A DNA stretch of 64,000 nucleotides from Roseibium sp. MMSF_3544. GTDB taxonomy: Bacteria; Pseudomonadota; Alphaproteobacteria; Rhizobiales; Stappiaceae. Location: positions 223,024 to 287,023 of the forward strand of contig NZ_JASHKA010000008.1 of NCBI RefSeq assembly GCF_030732845.1, in the 5' to 3' direction. The position numbers and the translations under genes were made by a program. The first letter of the stretch is position 1; each line of letters opens with the position of its first letter. Under the pieces are notes generated by a model. That model was not told the origin of the DNA and made no database searches. It worked only from the letters and a program-made list of their open reading frames with translations. Below are positions 18,896 through 27,801 of the stretch, one piece after another.

Positions 18896-19654
18896 TTACC
18901 CAAACAACGCCTTCACTCCCGGCCACTCCGCGCCGTTGTGATGCGCTGCAATTGCCAGAAACTCTTCCAGAAATTCAAAACAGCCTTCGTCGTGCGCCAG
19001 ATGGTGTGTCAGCAGTCCGACCGGTTCGGCGCGCACATTTCGCCGGCGCGTGAGCTGCAGGTCGAAGCGCAGGCGAGCGCTTTCCCAACCGATGAAGCGG
19101 ACCTGCTTCTTCCATTTCAAAATGTCGATATGCGATTGAACCTGGTGGTCGCGCGGGAAGTTGTGCCAGGTGAAAGTGGAGAGCCCTGGCAGCCCGATAC
19201 CGGGAAGGCGCCGTGAGATCTCCGGGTCGATACGGTTCCAGGGTGGGACGATTGCCGGAATGAATTTTTCGCCAAAGAGCTGTTCGAGCCTGGTTCTGCC
19301 CTCGGCAAGCTGCGTCATCAATTCGTCCGGATCGCGCCGGGATCCGAGTTCGGCCGCTTTTTCACGCCTTTCCTTGAGCTGGAAATTTTTGTGCTGCCAG
19401 CCATGTTGCAGAACGACGGCGTGCGGTTCGCTGGCAAGCCGGTCCGCGAGCGCCTTTGTGGCATCCTTTGGAATGACGGCAAGGGCCAAGTCGATCCGGT
19501 GCTGATTGGCAAGCGCCAGCATCCGGTCGAGGGCAGGGGACGGCTCGATCGCATCGTCGTCCCGCCACCAGAACCTGACCTTGCGGCCACGGTCGGCAAA
19601 CCAGTCGAGGTGTGCGGTCAATTCATTTTTGAAACGGTGCAGGTCGGACTTCAT
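18896..19654 (-). CDS. Polysaccharide deacetylase-like protein
   Basis: 252 residues with an N-terminal WWRDDDAIEPSPALDRML (Asp-rich metal site) and an HGWQHKNF motif, which resemble the divergent NodB-type deacetylases next to glycosyltransferases; the later PPWNRI and HHLAHDEG add possible metal ligands. It is the last gene of the minus-strand glycan cluster, overlapping its upstream neighbour by 4 bases. No signal peptide, so it would act on an intermediate in the cytoplasm. Confidence 0.72.
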   Translation of the reverse strand: MKSDLHRFKNELTAHLDWFADRGRKVRFWWRDDDAIEPSPALDRMLALANQHRIDLALAVIPKDATKALADRLASEPHAVVLQHGWQHKNFQLKERREKAAELGSRRDPDELMTQLAEGRTRLEQLFGEKFIPAIVPPWNRIDPEISRRLPGIGLPGLSTFTWHNFPRDHQVQSHIDILKWKKQVRFIGWESARLRFDLQLTRRRNVRAEPVGLLTHHLAHDEGCFEFLEEFLAIAAHHNGAEWPGVKALFG

Positions 19655-20805
19655 GCGTTTCGGGTTTCCAGGTCTTTGATCAGAATGTCGGCACTCTTGT
19701 CCGCGCCGCCGAGCAACACCTGGTGATGGCTGCGCGGCAGGGCAAGGGCATCGTCGATCGCCGCTGCGAGTCGTTCCGGCGTCAATCCCGTTTCGGGCGC
19801 AACGATCGCCCGTCCGTGCCGTGCGAGCGCTTCGGCGCGTTGGGTCTGCTCGGTCTCGTTCTCCTGCGCAAACGGAACGAACACTGCCGGGACACCAGCA
19901 ATCAGGATGTCGAGAACGGTGTTATAGCCGGCCTGGCTCACCGACAGGCGTGCCCGTTTCAAGAGGTCCGGAAAATCCCGGCGGGCCCGCTCGACGATGA
20001 CACCGTCCGTTGCACTTTTTTCGTATATGGCGAAGGCGTCGTCGGAAACGTCGTGGCCAATCAGGACGCGCCAGACAGCGTCTTCGGCGCGGCGGCAAAG
20101 CGGCCTGGCGTCAAGGGCGGCAGAGAGCAGACTTTCCGCCACCGCGCCGCCGCCACAGGAAATGACGATTTCGTCGTCCCCGTCTGCTCCCTTGGCTTCT
20201 GGACGTGTGTCTCCACCGACATACCCCGTGTAGCGCACCAGATGATCAACGCGTTCCGCAAACGGAAAGCTGTCGGCAAGCTGGATGAAATCCGGGTCGG
20301 CGTGGATCAGAACGCGGTCATAGTATTTGAGCGCCTGATCTGCCATCCATTCTTCTTTCCAGAGTTCTTTCTTGCGAACCAGAATATCTCGGATTGAAGT
20401 GGCAATGAGCGGCGGCCTGACTTTCGCCTTTGCGTGTTCGAGGAGTGGTGTCAGCTCGAAACCAAGTTGTCGGCGGCCGAAAGGATAGGTCTCGGTCAGC
20501 ACCAAATCGAATTCGTCCGCTTCAAACGCTTGAATCGATGCATTAACACGGTCCGATTTCCATTTATCGTCAATATCTTGCCCATCCAGCGTGACAAGGC
20601 GCTTGAAGGCTGCGTCCGGGCTCTTGCAGGCGGGCAGTTCGACGATCTTGAGCGGTCCGGTGTCGAGGGTTGGCGGAATCTTGTTGCCGCTGGCCAGCGT
20701 GATATCGACGCCCTTTGCCGCCAGTGCCTTGCCGATGCCGGTTGCGCGGACCACGTGACCGGTGCCGAGCAGATGTTGAACGTGGATAAAGGCCTTGAAG
20801 CGCAC
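19651..20805 (-). CDS. MurG-like glycosyltransferase (GT28 fold)
   Basis: About 384 residues with an N-terminal HVQHLLGTGHVVRATGIGKAL and a C-terminal acceptor-site pattern (LSVSQAGYNTVLDILIAGVP), as in MurG-type enzymes. The GTG at 20805 is preferred since AAAGG lies 8 bases upstream and it starts only 5 bases after the previous gene's stop; a longer frame to 20832 overlaps that gene. Probable role: adding a sugar to a lipid-linked or small acceptor; substrate unknown. Confidence 0.8.
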   Translation of the reverse strand: MRFKAFIHVQHLLGTGHVVRATGIGKALAAKGVDITLASGNKIPPTLDTGPLKIVELPACKSPDAAFKRLVTLDGQDIDDKWKSDRVNASIQAFEADEFDLVLTETYPFGRRQLGFELTPLLEHAKAKVRPPLIATSIRDILVRKKELWKEEWMADQALKYYDRVLIHADPDFIQLADSFPFAERVDHLVRYTGYVGGDTRPEAKGADGDDEIVISCGGGAVAESLLSAALDARPLCRRAEDAVWRVLIGHDVSDDAFAIYEKSATDGVIVERARRDFPDLLKRARLSVSQAGYNTVLDILIAGVPAVFVPFAQENETEQTQRAEALARHGRAIVAPETGLTPERLAAAIDDALALPRSHHQVLLGGADKSADILIKDLETRNA

Positions 20806-20809
20806 CAGT

Positions 20810-21928
20810 CTATGCCTTTGCGATCTTTGCATGATTGGAAACGGCCCGCTGGACCAAGGCTTCGAGCCGCGCGGCGCCCGCGCTTAGCGTGTGCTTTGCA
20901 GCGACGTGATCGTACGCGGCTTGACCCATCCTGTACGCCAATTCCGGGTGCTCGATAACTTTCCTGACGTTCTCGGCAAAGGCAGCAGCATTGCCTTCAG
21001 GAGACAGCAAACCCGTTGATCCGTTCACGACAATGTCGGGAACGCCGAACGTGTCCCCTGCGATCACTCCGGTGCCGGTGGCCTGGGCTTCCAGGAAGAC
21101 AAGTCCAAACGCTTCGCGGATGGCCGGCCAGACCAGAAGATCGTGGCAAGCATATTGTTCTGGAACCTCGTTCGGCAGCAGCGCTCCGAGCCAGGTGGTT
21201 CTGCTCTCGGGCAAGAGCGCCAGAATATGATCCTTTGCCGGACCATCACCGACGATTGTGAGGTGCCAGGGCAGATCGACCAGACTTGCAAGCGCTTCTG
21301 CCAGAACCTCGTAAGAGCGCGTCTTGTCGCCCTCCCGCATCATGCCGACAGCAAGCAGCTTCAAAGGTTGACTGGCCGCAGGACGGCGGGGCACCGCTGC
21401 AGCCTGAAACGGAGCTGCATCCAGAAACGGCAACAGCACCGTCAGGCGTTCAACCGGAACCACCTCCCGCAAACACTCCGCGTCCGCGTTCTGGATCGCT
21501 GCAACCGCGTCGGCCCTTTGCAGAGCCGCGTCGGCGGCTGCAAAGCCGAAGGCCCAGTTCCCGGTCCGGCGTTTTGGTGCGCGACTGGCTTCGACGATGG
21601 CGTAGGGCAGGTCGAACCGGTCTGCGAGAAACGGCCCGATCCAATCCGGGGCCTTGTGGTAAAGATGATAGGTGAGAAAGAGATCAGGCTTGTAGGCCTC
21701 GCGCGACCAGTCCTCAGCGATCTTGTCTGCTTCAGCAAGAGCCTCCGACTTGACCTGCGCCTGGAGTGCGTCGCTGCCGTCCTTGCGCCACGCCCGGAAG
21801 GTGCTCGCAACGCGAACCTCGTGTCCAGCCGTTTCAAGTGCCTTCACAATCAGGCGCCCCATGGTCCTGTCGCCGGATGGTACCGGATGATCAAGGGGTT
21901 TCATGGGTGCGGTGAAGGCGATTTTCAT
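20810..21928 (-). CDS. Glycosyltransferase family 4
   Basis: 372 residues with a GT-B fold layout. The C-terminal E-x7-E motif (REAFGLVFLEAQATGTGVIA) and WHLTIVGDGPA are typical of GT4 retaining glycosyltransferases. It lies 21 bases after the previous gene and 4 bases before the next, in one minus-strand operon of glycan genes. Donor and acceptor are unknown. Confidence 0.85.
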   Translation of the reverse strand: MKIAFTAPMKPLDHPVPSGDRTMGRLIVKALETAGHEVRVASTFRAWRKDGSDALQAQVKSEALAEADKIAEDWSREAYKPDLFLTYHLYHKAPDWIGPFLADRFDLPYAIVEASRAPKRRTGNWAFGFAAADAALQRADAVAAIQNADAECLREVVPVERLTVLLPFLDAAPFQAAAVPRRPAASQPLKLLAVGMMREGDKTRSYEVLAEALASLVDLPWHLTIVGDGPAKDHILALLPESRTTWLGALLPNEVPEQYACHDLLVWPAIREAFGLVFLEAQATGTGVIAGDTFGVPDIVVNGSTGLLSPEGNAAAFAENVRKVIEHPELAYRMGQAAYDHVAAKHTLSAGAARLEALVQRAVSNHAKIAKA

Positions 21929-21949
21929 GAACGCTTACTTCGTCGGGTT

Positions 21950-23170
21950 TCACAGTACTTTGCGAAACTTCTCGGCAAGCCGGTCGAGGCCCGGGTCGGT
22001 CGAAAAGTGCGTGCGCACCCGCTTGGCCGCCGCAAGTCCGAGACTGTGCCGCATTTGAGGATCTTTGATAAGGGCCTCAAGAGCAGCGGCCAGCTGGTCG
22101 GCGTGGCCAGGTTCTACCAGAATGCCGGTCTCCTCGTGCAGGATCAGCTCGGGAATTGCCGACACACGCGTGGACAGGCAGCACAGGCCCATCGACTGGG
22201 CTTCCATCAGCACGTTCGGCAGGCCGTCGCGGTCGCCCGTCTTTGCCAGCTTCGACGGCAACACAAACAGATCCGCCTGCTGACAGGCTGCGATCACCTC
22301 TTCTCTCGGCTGTGCGCCTCGCCAGGTGATCCGATCGGAGAGCCCGAGATTGTCAGCCATTGCCTTCAAGGCTTCTGAAAGATCTCCGCCACCGATATGT
22401 GTGAAATGCCAGTTGCAGGCTTCCGGAAGCTGCGCAAGCGCTGCCAGAAGATCGTCGTAGCCCTTTTTCTCCACGGCACGCCCCACCGAGACAAGCCTCA
22501 CCGGCTCGCTGCTGCCGTCCCGCGGCGAGACCGAGCCGGCAGGCTCCGGAAAGCCGGAAAAATCGAGGCCGTGATAGAGCAACTCGACCTTGTCCGGATC
22601 GTCGGACAGGCCCTTCAGAAAATCCACGTTCACCTTGGTGCAGGTCACACCCCAATCCGCATCATTGATCTTGGTCCTGAGATCCCACTCCGGACTGGTC
22701 CAGATGTCCTTGGCGTGGGCGGAAAACGACCACTTGCGGCCGGAAAGGTGCGCCGCGTAGCGTGCGGCTGAACATGGTGTGTGCAGGTAGTGTGTATAGA
22801 TCCAGGAGATGTCGTCCGGCAGTTCATGCGCGAAAACGCAGCCCTGCGCCCACCGCCGCCTGCGGTCCGCATTGGGCTGATTGGCGAAATCCTTGTCGAA
22901 CAGCGCTTTTGCGGCCGCATAGGTTGGCTGCGCTTCTGCCCATCGTTTCGCCCTGGCAACCCGTGCGGGGTCGTCCTTGACATACTCGGGCAGATACAGG
23001 ATTTCGGCCGAGATTTGTCTGTGCAGCTCGTGGATATAGGGATCGTAGGGCTTGCGCAGGGCGACAATCAGTATCTCGACTCCACGCCGTTCCAGCCCCA
23101 GCATTTCCTGGGCGATGAAGGTTTCGGACAGGCGCGGGTAACCTTTGACCACAACGGCAATTCGGGACAT
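21950..23170 (-). CDS. Glycosyltransferase family 4 (exopolysaccharide type)
   Basis: 406 residues from the ATG at 23170, which gives the normal GT4 start MSRIAVVVKGYPRLSETFIA; the longer frame to 23299 is not needed. The C-terminal motif DGLPNVLMEAQSMGLCCLST is characteristic. The protein resembles the exopolysaccharide glycosyltransferases of the AmsK/WcaL type. Middle gene of the glycan operon. Confidence 0.85.
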   Translation of the reverse strand: MSRIAVVVKGYPRLSETFIAQEMLGLERRGVEILIVALRKPYDPYIHELHRQISAEILYLPEYVKDDPARVARAKRWAEAQPTYAAAKALFDKDFANQPNADRRRRWAQGCVFAHELPDDISWIYTHYLHTPCSAARYAAHLSGRKWSFSAHAKDIWTSPEWDLRTKINDADWGVTCTKVNVDFLKGLSDDPDKVELLYHGLDFSGFPEPAGSVSPRDGSSEPVRLVSVGRAVEKKGYDDLLAALAQLPEACNWHFTHIGGGDLSEALKAMADNLGLSDRITWRGAQPREEVIAACQQADLFVLPSKLAKTGDRDGLPNVLMEAQSMGLCCLSTRVSAIPELILHEETGILVEPGHADQLAAALEALIKDPQMRHSLGLAAAKRVRTHFSTDPGLDRLAEKFRKVL

Positions 23171-23213
23171 TGGGCAGTTCTGTTCCAGAAGTTTGTATGT
23201 GCGCTGGCAGGTG

Positions 23214-24431
23214 TCAGAAATTGACCAGTTTGCGCTCGCTATCGGGCTGTTGCGTCTCGAGGATTTCGCCGACCCGGGCAGAAATGACTTCCAGCCCATC
23301 CAGCAATTTGTCGACGCCGGCTGACGACGGCGACTTCAGCGCCGGCAGATCGGAAAGCGCAACAGCCATGAGGTCGGTATCGGGGTACCGGTCGATCGGA
23401 AGCACCTTCAAGAGACCGCTCCGTTCCGCGCGTTCTGCGCGAATAGCCTGCTCCCGGCGCGGAATGACGCGCGGGACCATCAGTGTCGGTTTGTCGAAGG
23501 ACAGGATTTCGCAGAAGGTGTTGTATCCGCCCATGCCGACAATTGCCGTTGCGTTGGCAAGATAGGGTTCGATCTGCGGCGTGAAACGGATGATCTCGAC
23601 ATCACGAAGATGTTCCGCGCGCTCCAGGAACTGTGCGGTTGCCGCTGCAGGCATGAACGGCCCGAGCACAATAAGTGCAGGAAAGAGCGGTCGTTGCCGC
23701 GCTTCGTAGGCCCGCATGACCCAGTCGACCATCTCCACTCCGTCACCGCCGCCGCCCGGTGTGACGAGAATGTAGGGCTCTTCGCCGAAGGGGGAGGGGG
23801 CCGGTTGCTCGAGCGCGGAAACCGGCAGCTCGCGGCGCAGGTAACCCGTATAGCGCAGCTTTTCCGTGACACTATCTGAAACACCGATCCCTTCCAGGGG
23901 ATTGCAGATACCGTCGGGACCGTACACCCAGATTTCGTCGTAAAGATCCTTGAGAGCCGGGTAGACGTTCTTGCGGTCCCATTCTTCCTTCAGCACCTGC
24001 GGATCGTCCATGACGTCACGCAAGCCCAGAACAAGTCGGGTATTGCTCTGTTTCAGCGCTTCCAGCGTTCCCAGCACCTCGCCGCGCAGGCCCAAGGGCT
24101 CCTTGTCCACAATGAATATGTCGGGGTCGAAGACCTTTGCGGTGTGTTCGATTATGGAGGAGCGGATCGCGAGCGTCTGATCGATATTGATATGAAGGGA
24201 AAGGGGGGTGTACTCGCCGTTGCGCAGCTTGATGACGCCTGGAATACGAACGAAATCGACCCGGGAGCGGAACTCGAAACTGCCGATGATAGGAGACCCT
24301 GACAGGATCAGGACGGAGAGTGTATCGAAGTCGCCGACAAGAGAGTGGGCGATTGCGCGGCATCTTCTCAAGTGACCCAGGCCGAAGGAATCATGGCTAT
24401 AGATCAGTATTTTCGGCGTCTTGGAACTCAT
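23214..24431 (-). CDS. MurG-like glycosyltransferase
   Basis: 405 residues with N-terminal ILIYSHDSFGLGHLRRCRAI, an LVTPGGGGDGVEMV central strand and a C-terminal acceptor/donor region (AIVGMGGYNTFCEILSFDKP). It is the first gene of the minus-strand glycan operon and is divergent from the ABC exporter-like gene at 24651. Both likely share the AT-rich 219-base control region, which suggests joint regulation. A related gene (19651) lies at the other end of the operon. Confidence 0.8.
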   Translation of the reverse strand: MSSKTPKILIYSHDSFGLGHLRRCRAIAHSLVGDFDTLSVLILSGSPIIGSFEFRSRVDFVRIPGVIKLRNGEYTPLSLHINIDQTLAIRSSIIEHTAKVFDPDIFIVDKEPLGLRGEVLGTLEALKQSNTRLVLGLRDVMDDPQVLKEEWDRKNVYPALKDLYDEIWVYGPDGICNPLEGIGVSDSVTEKLRYTGYLRRELPVSALEQPAPSPFGEEPYILVTPGGGGDGVEMVDWVMRAYEARQRPLFPALIVLGPFMPAAATAQFLERAEHLRDVEIIRFTPQIEPYLANATAIVGMGGYNTFCEILSFDKPTLMVPRVIPRREQAIRAERAERSGLLKVLPIDRYPDTDLMAVALSDLPALKSPSSAGVDKLLDGLEVISARVGEILETQQPDSERKLVNF

Positions 24432-24580
24432 ACTGCCCCTGAATTTGTAAAGCTGCCCCCGGGAGCTTATGTCTCAATTTATTGGCCGTTGTCACGTCCG
24501 GATATGCACGAACACGTGATTTTTGGCGGAGAGTGGTTTTAAACTGTTTGGGTCAAATGCTAATCCTGGCTGGCGCTTCG

Positions 24581-24606
24581 AATTTGGATCGCTAATATAC
24601 CAAATT
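24581..24606. promoter_or_regulatory. Candidate operator overlapping a -10 box in the divergent control region
   Basis: AATTTGG at 24581-24587 and CCAAATT at 24600-24606 form a perfect 7-bp inverted repeat with a 12-base spacer that contains TAATAT (24593-24598), a good -10 hexamer for the plus-strand gene at 24651. A dimeric regulator bound here would block polymerase. The rest of the 24432-24650 gap shows no gene. Confidence 0.5.
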
Positions 24607-24650
24607 GGTCTGCTTGAACATAATAGATCCATAAGTGTTTGGACAAGTTA

Positions 24651-27233
24651 ATGGAAAAAAGCCTTTTTCGCTTTATTTGGAAGTACAGTTCCCGACAGCA
24701 GATCTTTATTATCTTGGTCACCGTTCTCACCTACCCGGTGGTCTATTTTCTGCTCGAACTCCCCAAGCTGATCGTCAACGACGCGGTTCAGGGGGACAAT
24801 TTTCCGCGCGACGTTTTTGGATTCGATTTTGACCAAATTCCGTATTTGGTGTTGCTTTGTCTCACTTTTCTCGGACTGGTGGTCGTCTCCAACGGTTTGA
24901 AGTTTTACCTCAACGTCTACAAGGGACGGCTTGGCGAGCGCATGCTGCGCCGGCTACGTTTCGAGCTTTTTCAAAGAGTTCTGCGGTTTCGACTTCCACA
25001 CTTCCGTAAAGTAAGCTCCGGTGAAATCATTCCCATGATCACATCGGAAGTCGAGGATGTCGGCGGTTATATCGGAGAAGCCTTTGCGCTGCCCGCCTAT
25101 CAGGGCGGCATGCTGGTCGTTCAAATCGGCTTCATATTCATGCAGGACCCTTTGCTGGGTCTGGCGGCCATCAGCTCCTATCCGATCCAGGGTTATGTCA
25201 TTCCGCTGCTGCAGAGGAAGGTGATCCTTCTGTCCCGCAAGCGGGTTAAGAACGTGCGTGTCATCGCCGACAAGGTCGGTGAAAGCATCACGGGCGTTGC
25301 CGAAATCCATGCGAACGATGCAGCAGCCTGGCACTCGGCGGATATCTCCGACCGCCTCTATGAGAACTTCAAGATCCGCTACGAGATCTTCAACAGGAAG
25401 TTCCTGATCAAGTTCCTGAACAATTTCATGAACCAGCTGACGCCGTTCTTTTTCTATCTGATCGGTGGATACCTGGTGATTCAGGGCAATCTCAGCATCG
25501 GCGCGCTTCTGGCCGTTATCGCCGCCTACAAGGATCTGGCTGGACCCTGGAAGCTTCTGTTGTCCTTCTATCAGATGACCGCCGATGTCAGCGTGAAATA
25601 CCAGACCGTGGTAGAGAATTTCGATCCTTCCGATATCTACGACACCGACCGGTTGACCTCAGACGACACCGTGACGCTGGACGGCGACGTCAAATTCGAC
25701 CGCGTCAGTTTCTCCGGCGGAGCCGCCGGGCAGGAAGTCATGGATATTTCGCTGACGGTGCCTGCCGGAGGCGATTGCGCAATTGTCGGGCCGGACGGGT
25801 CCGGACGATCGGAAGTTCTGCAGCTTGCGGCAGGGCTGGTATCGGCTTCCTCAGGCAAGGTGTTCATTGGCGATCACGATCTCGACAAGTTGACCGATGC
25901 CACCCTCGGCCGGGAGATTGCCTATGTTGGCGGCGCGGTCCATGTGTGGACCGGCACCATCAGAGACAATCTTTATTACGGTTTGCGGCACCGCCCGCTC
26001 GCGCCGCCGGAACGCGTCGGTGATGATCTGAAGAACTACAAACGCCGTGTGAATGAAGCCAAGCAGACCAAGAACCCGATCTACGACCTCGCAGCAGACT
26101 GGAGTGATCTGAAGGCTGCCGGTGTTGGCTCGGACGAGGAGCTTGATCAGAAGGCTCTCGAACTTCTGGAAACAGTGAGCCTCGACAACGACATCTACCG
26201 GCTCGGTTTGCAATCCAGGTTCGATCCGTCAATGAACGACACGTTCGCGGAAAAGATCCTGGAGGTGCGAAAAAGCCTTGCCGGACGGATTGCGAGCGAC
26301 GCCAAGCTTGGCGGACTTGTGGAACTCTGGGACCGGGACAGCTTTAACGCAAGCGCGAGCCTTGCAGAAAACCTGTTCTTCGCGGTTCCGTCCGATCCCG
26401 AAATTTCGATGGACGAGGTTCCGGATCTGGAGGAGGTCAAGAAGTTCCTCGCTGAAACCGGCTTTGACGAGAAGCTGCAACAGATTGGTCTCAAGATCGC
26501 CGAGACCATGCTGGAACTGTTTGCCAACGTTTCCGGTGACAGCGGGCTTCTCGGGTCCTATTCGTTCATCAATCAGGACGACCTTCCGGAATTCGAGCGG
26601 ATCGTACGGATTGCGAAGTCAGGCCAGCAAAGGCCGGGCCTGACCGATGCCGATCGGTCAAAGCTGACAGGACTTGCCTTCAAGCTCGTTCCCGCCCGCC
26701 ATCGTCTTGGTGTCATGACCGACGACTTGCGGGACGAGATCATCGTCGCCCGCAAACGGTTCCTGGAAAGCGTGGTCAAGAACGGCGACAGTTTTGTTGC
26801 CTTCGATCCCGACGTCTACCTGCCGCCGCTGACGATCGAAGACAACCTTCTCTTTGGCCGCGCACGCGTCGATCGCAGGGACGCGCGGCGCCGGATTGAT
26901 GAGGTGATCCGGACCATCGTGGAGGAAACAGGACTGCGGCGCGCGATCATCTTTGCCGGCTTCAGTTATCATGTCGGCGTGTCGGGTTCCCGGCTGTCAG
27001 CAGGCCAGCGCCGGAAGATCGCACTGGTGCGTGGTCTTTTGAAAAACGCAAAAATCACCATATTGGATGATATCGCGACCGGTCTTACAGAAGACGACAA
27101 GATATTACGTGACGGCCTGAGGCAGTTCTTGTCTGAAAAAACCTTCTTGTACGGCACTTCGAATGCCGAAATAGCTGCTGAATTCAGTCAGAGCATAGTT
27201 TTGGACCAGGGGCGGATCTCAGATAAAGGGTAG
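24651..27233 (+). CDS. ABC exporter-type protein with degenerate and duplicated ATPase motifs
   Basis: 860 residues. An N-terminal exporter-type membrane domain (ABC_membrane, ~residues 10-320) is followed by an oversized ATPase region. The Walker A is GPDGSGRS (380-387): the essential Lys is Arg386. The Walker B is ITILDD (802-807), with Asp at the catalytic Glu place, and the H-loop lacks His (LYGTSNAEI). The signature LSAGQ (782-786) is intact. Between the halves are about 340 extra residues with three copies of a post-Q-loop-like motif (TGTIRDNL ~434, ASLAENL ~569, LTIEDNL ~727). The CNB and MBL genes follow. Start: ATG at 24651; the TTG 12 bases earlier is an alternative. Confidence 0.85.
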   Translation: MEKSLFRFIWKYSSRQQIFIILVTVLTYPVVYFLLELPKLIVNDAVQGDNFPRDVFGFDFDQIPYLVLLCLTFLGLVVVSNGLKFYLNVYKGRLGERMLRRLRFELFQRVLRFRLPHFRKVSSGEIIPMITSEVEDVGGYIGEAFALPAYQGGMLVVQIGFIFMQDPLLGLAAISSYPIQGYVIPLLQRKVILLSRKRVKNVRVIADKVGESITGVAEIHANDAAAWHSADISDRLYENFKIRYEIFNRKFLIKFLNNFMNQLTPFFFYLIGGYLVIQGNLSIGALLAVIAAYKDLAGPWKLLLSFYQMTADVSVKYQTVVENFDPSDIYDTDRLTSDDTVTLDGDVKFDRVSFSGGAAGQEVMDISLTVPAGGDCAIVGPDGSGRSEVLQLAAGLVSASSGKVFIGDHDLDKLTDATLGREIAYVGGAVHVWTGTIRDNLYYGLRHRPLAPPERVGDDLKNYKRRVNEAKQTKNPIYDLAADWSDLKAAGVGSDEELDQKALELLETVSLDNDIYRLGLQSRFDPSMNDTFAEKILEVRKSLAGRIASDAKLGGLVELWDRDSFNASASLAENLFFAVPSDPEISMDEVPDLEEVKKFLAETGFDEKLQQIGLKIAETMLELFANVSGDSGLLGSYSFINQDDLPEFERIVRIAKSGQQRPGLTDADRSKLTGLAFKLVPARHRLGVMTDDLRDEIIVARKRFLESVVKNGDSFVAFDPDVYLPPLTIEDNLLFGRARVDRRDARRRIDEVIRTIVEETGLRRAIIFAGFSYHVGVSGSRLSAGQRRKIALVRGLLKNAKITILDDIATGLTEDDKILRDGLRQFLSEKTFLYGTSNAEIAAEFSQSIVLDQGRISDKG

Positions 27234-27332
27234 ATAAATTTCGGGGTTTGTGGGAAGGCAGGGGACCTGCGGCACCCGATTGCATGACAAGATGAAAATA
27301 TGCCAGAAGAATAATGAAGCCGGGAGCAAACC

Positions 27333-27791
27333 ATGACGCTAGAAACTGAAGTCGAAGCCCTTCGAAAGGTGCCGCTGTTTCGTGGAATCGATGAGACAAA
27401 ACTGCGTCTCCTGGCATTCATCAGCGAAAGGACCGAATACCCCTCTGGTGAACGGCTTTGCTCGCAAGGAGAAGACGGCGACTGTGCATTTATCATTCTG
27501 TCCGGTGCCGCCGATGTTCTGGTAAATACGCCCGAAGGGGAGAAAAAGGTCGCACAGGTTGCAGAAAACTCAATCGTCGGCGAGATCGCCATTTTGTGCG
27601 ATGTTCCGCGCACGGCGACGCTTGTTGCTGCCAACGACATGGACGTATTAACTGTATCCAAAGACGATTTCTTGAAACTATTGAAAGAATTTCCGGATAT
27701 TTCACTGGAAGTTATGCGAACACTGGCGTTGCGCCTGGAGCGGACAACCCGCGATCTGGCCGATGCCCGCCGGGGAGCCTCCGGTGGTTAG
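27333..27791 (+). CDS. Single-domain cyclic-nucleotide-binding (CNB) protein
   Basis: 152 residues, essentially one CNB domain with no DNA-binding helix or enzyme domain. The phosphate-binding cassette is intact (GEIAILCDVPRTATLVA, with the conserved Glu and Arg), so cAMP or cGMP binding is plausible. A short tail follows (LRLERTTRDL), likely a helix. It is 100 bases after the degenerate ABC protein and 11 bases before an MBL-fold gene. Role inferred: cAMP-responsive switch for one of its neighbours. Confidence 0.85.
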   Translation: MTLETEVEALRKVPLFRGIDETKLRLLAFISERTEYPSGERLCSQGEDGDCAFIILSGAADVLVNTPEGEKKVAQVAENSIVGEIAILCDVPRTATLVAANDMDVLTVSKDDFLKLLKEFPDISLEVMRTLALRLERTTRDLADARRGASGG

Positions 27792-27801
27792 GGAGTAAAA
27801 C

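Noticed and set aside
21143..22378. 411-codon plus-strand frame across two glycosyltransferase genes
   Set aside because: Antisense to two clear GT4 genes; composition is Arg/Cys/His-rich as in GC-rich shadows.
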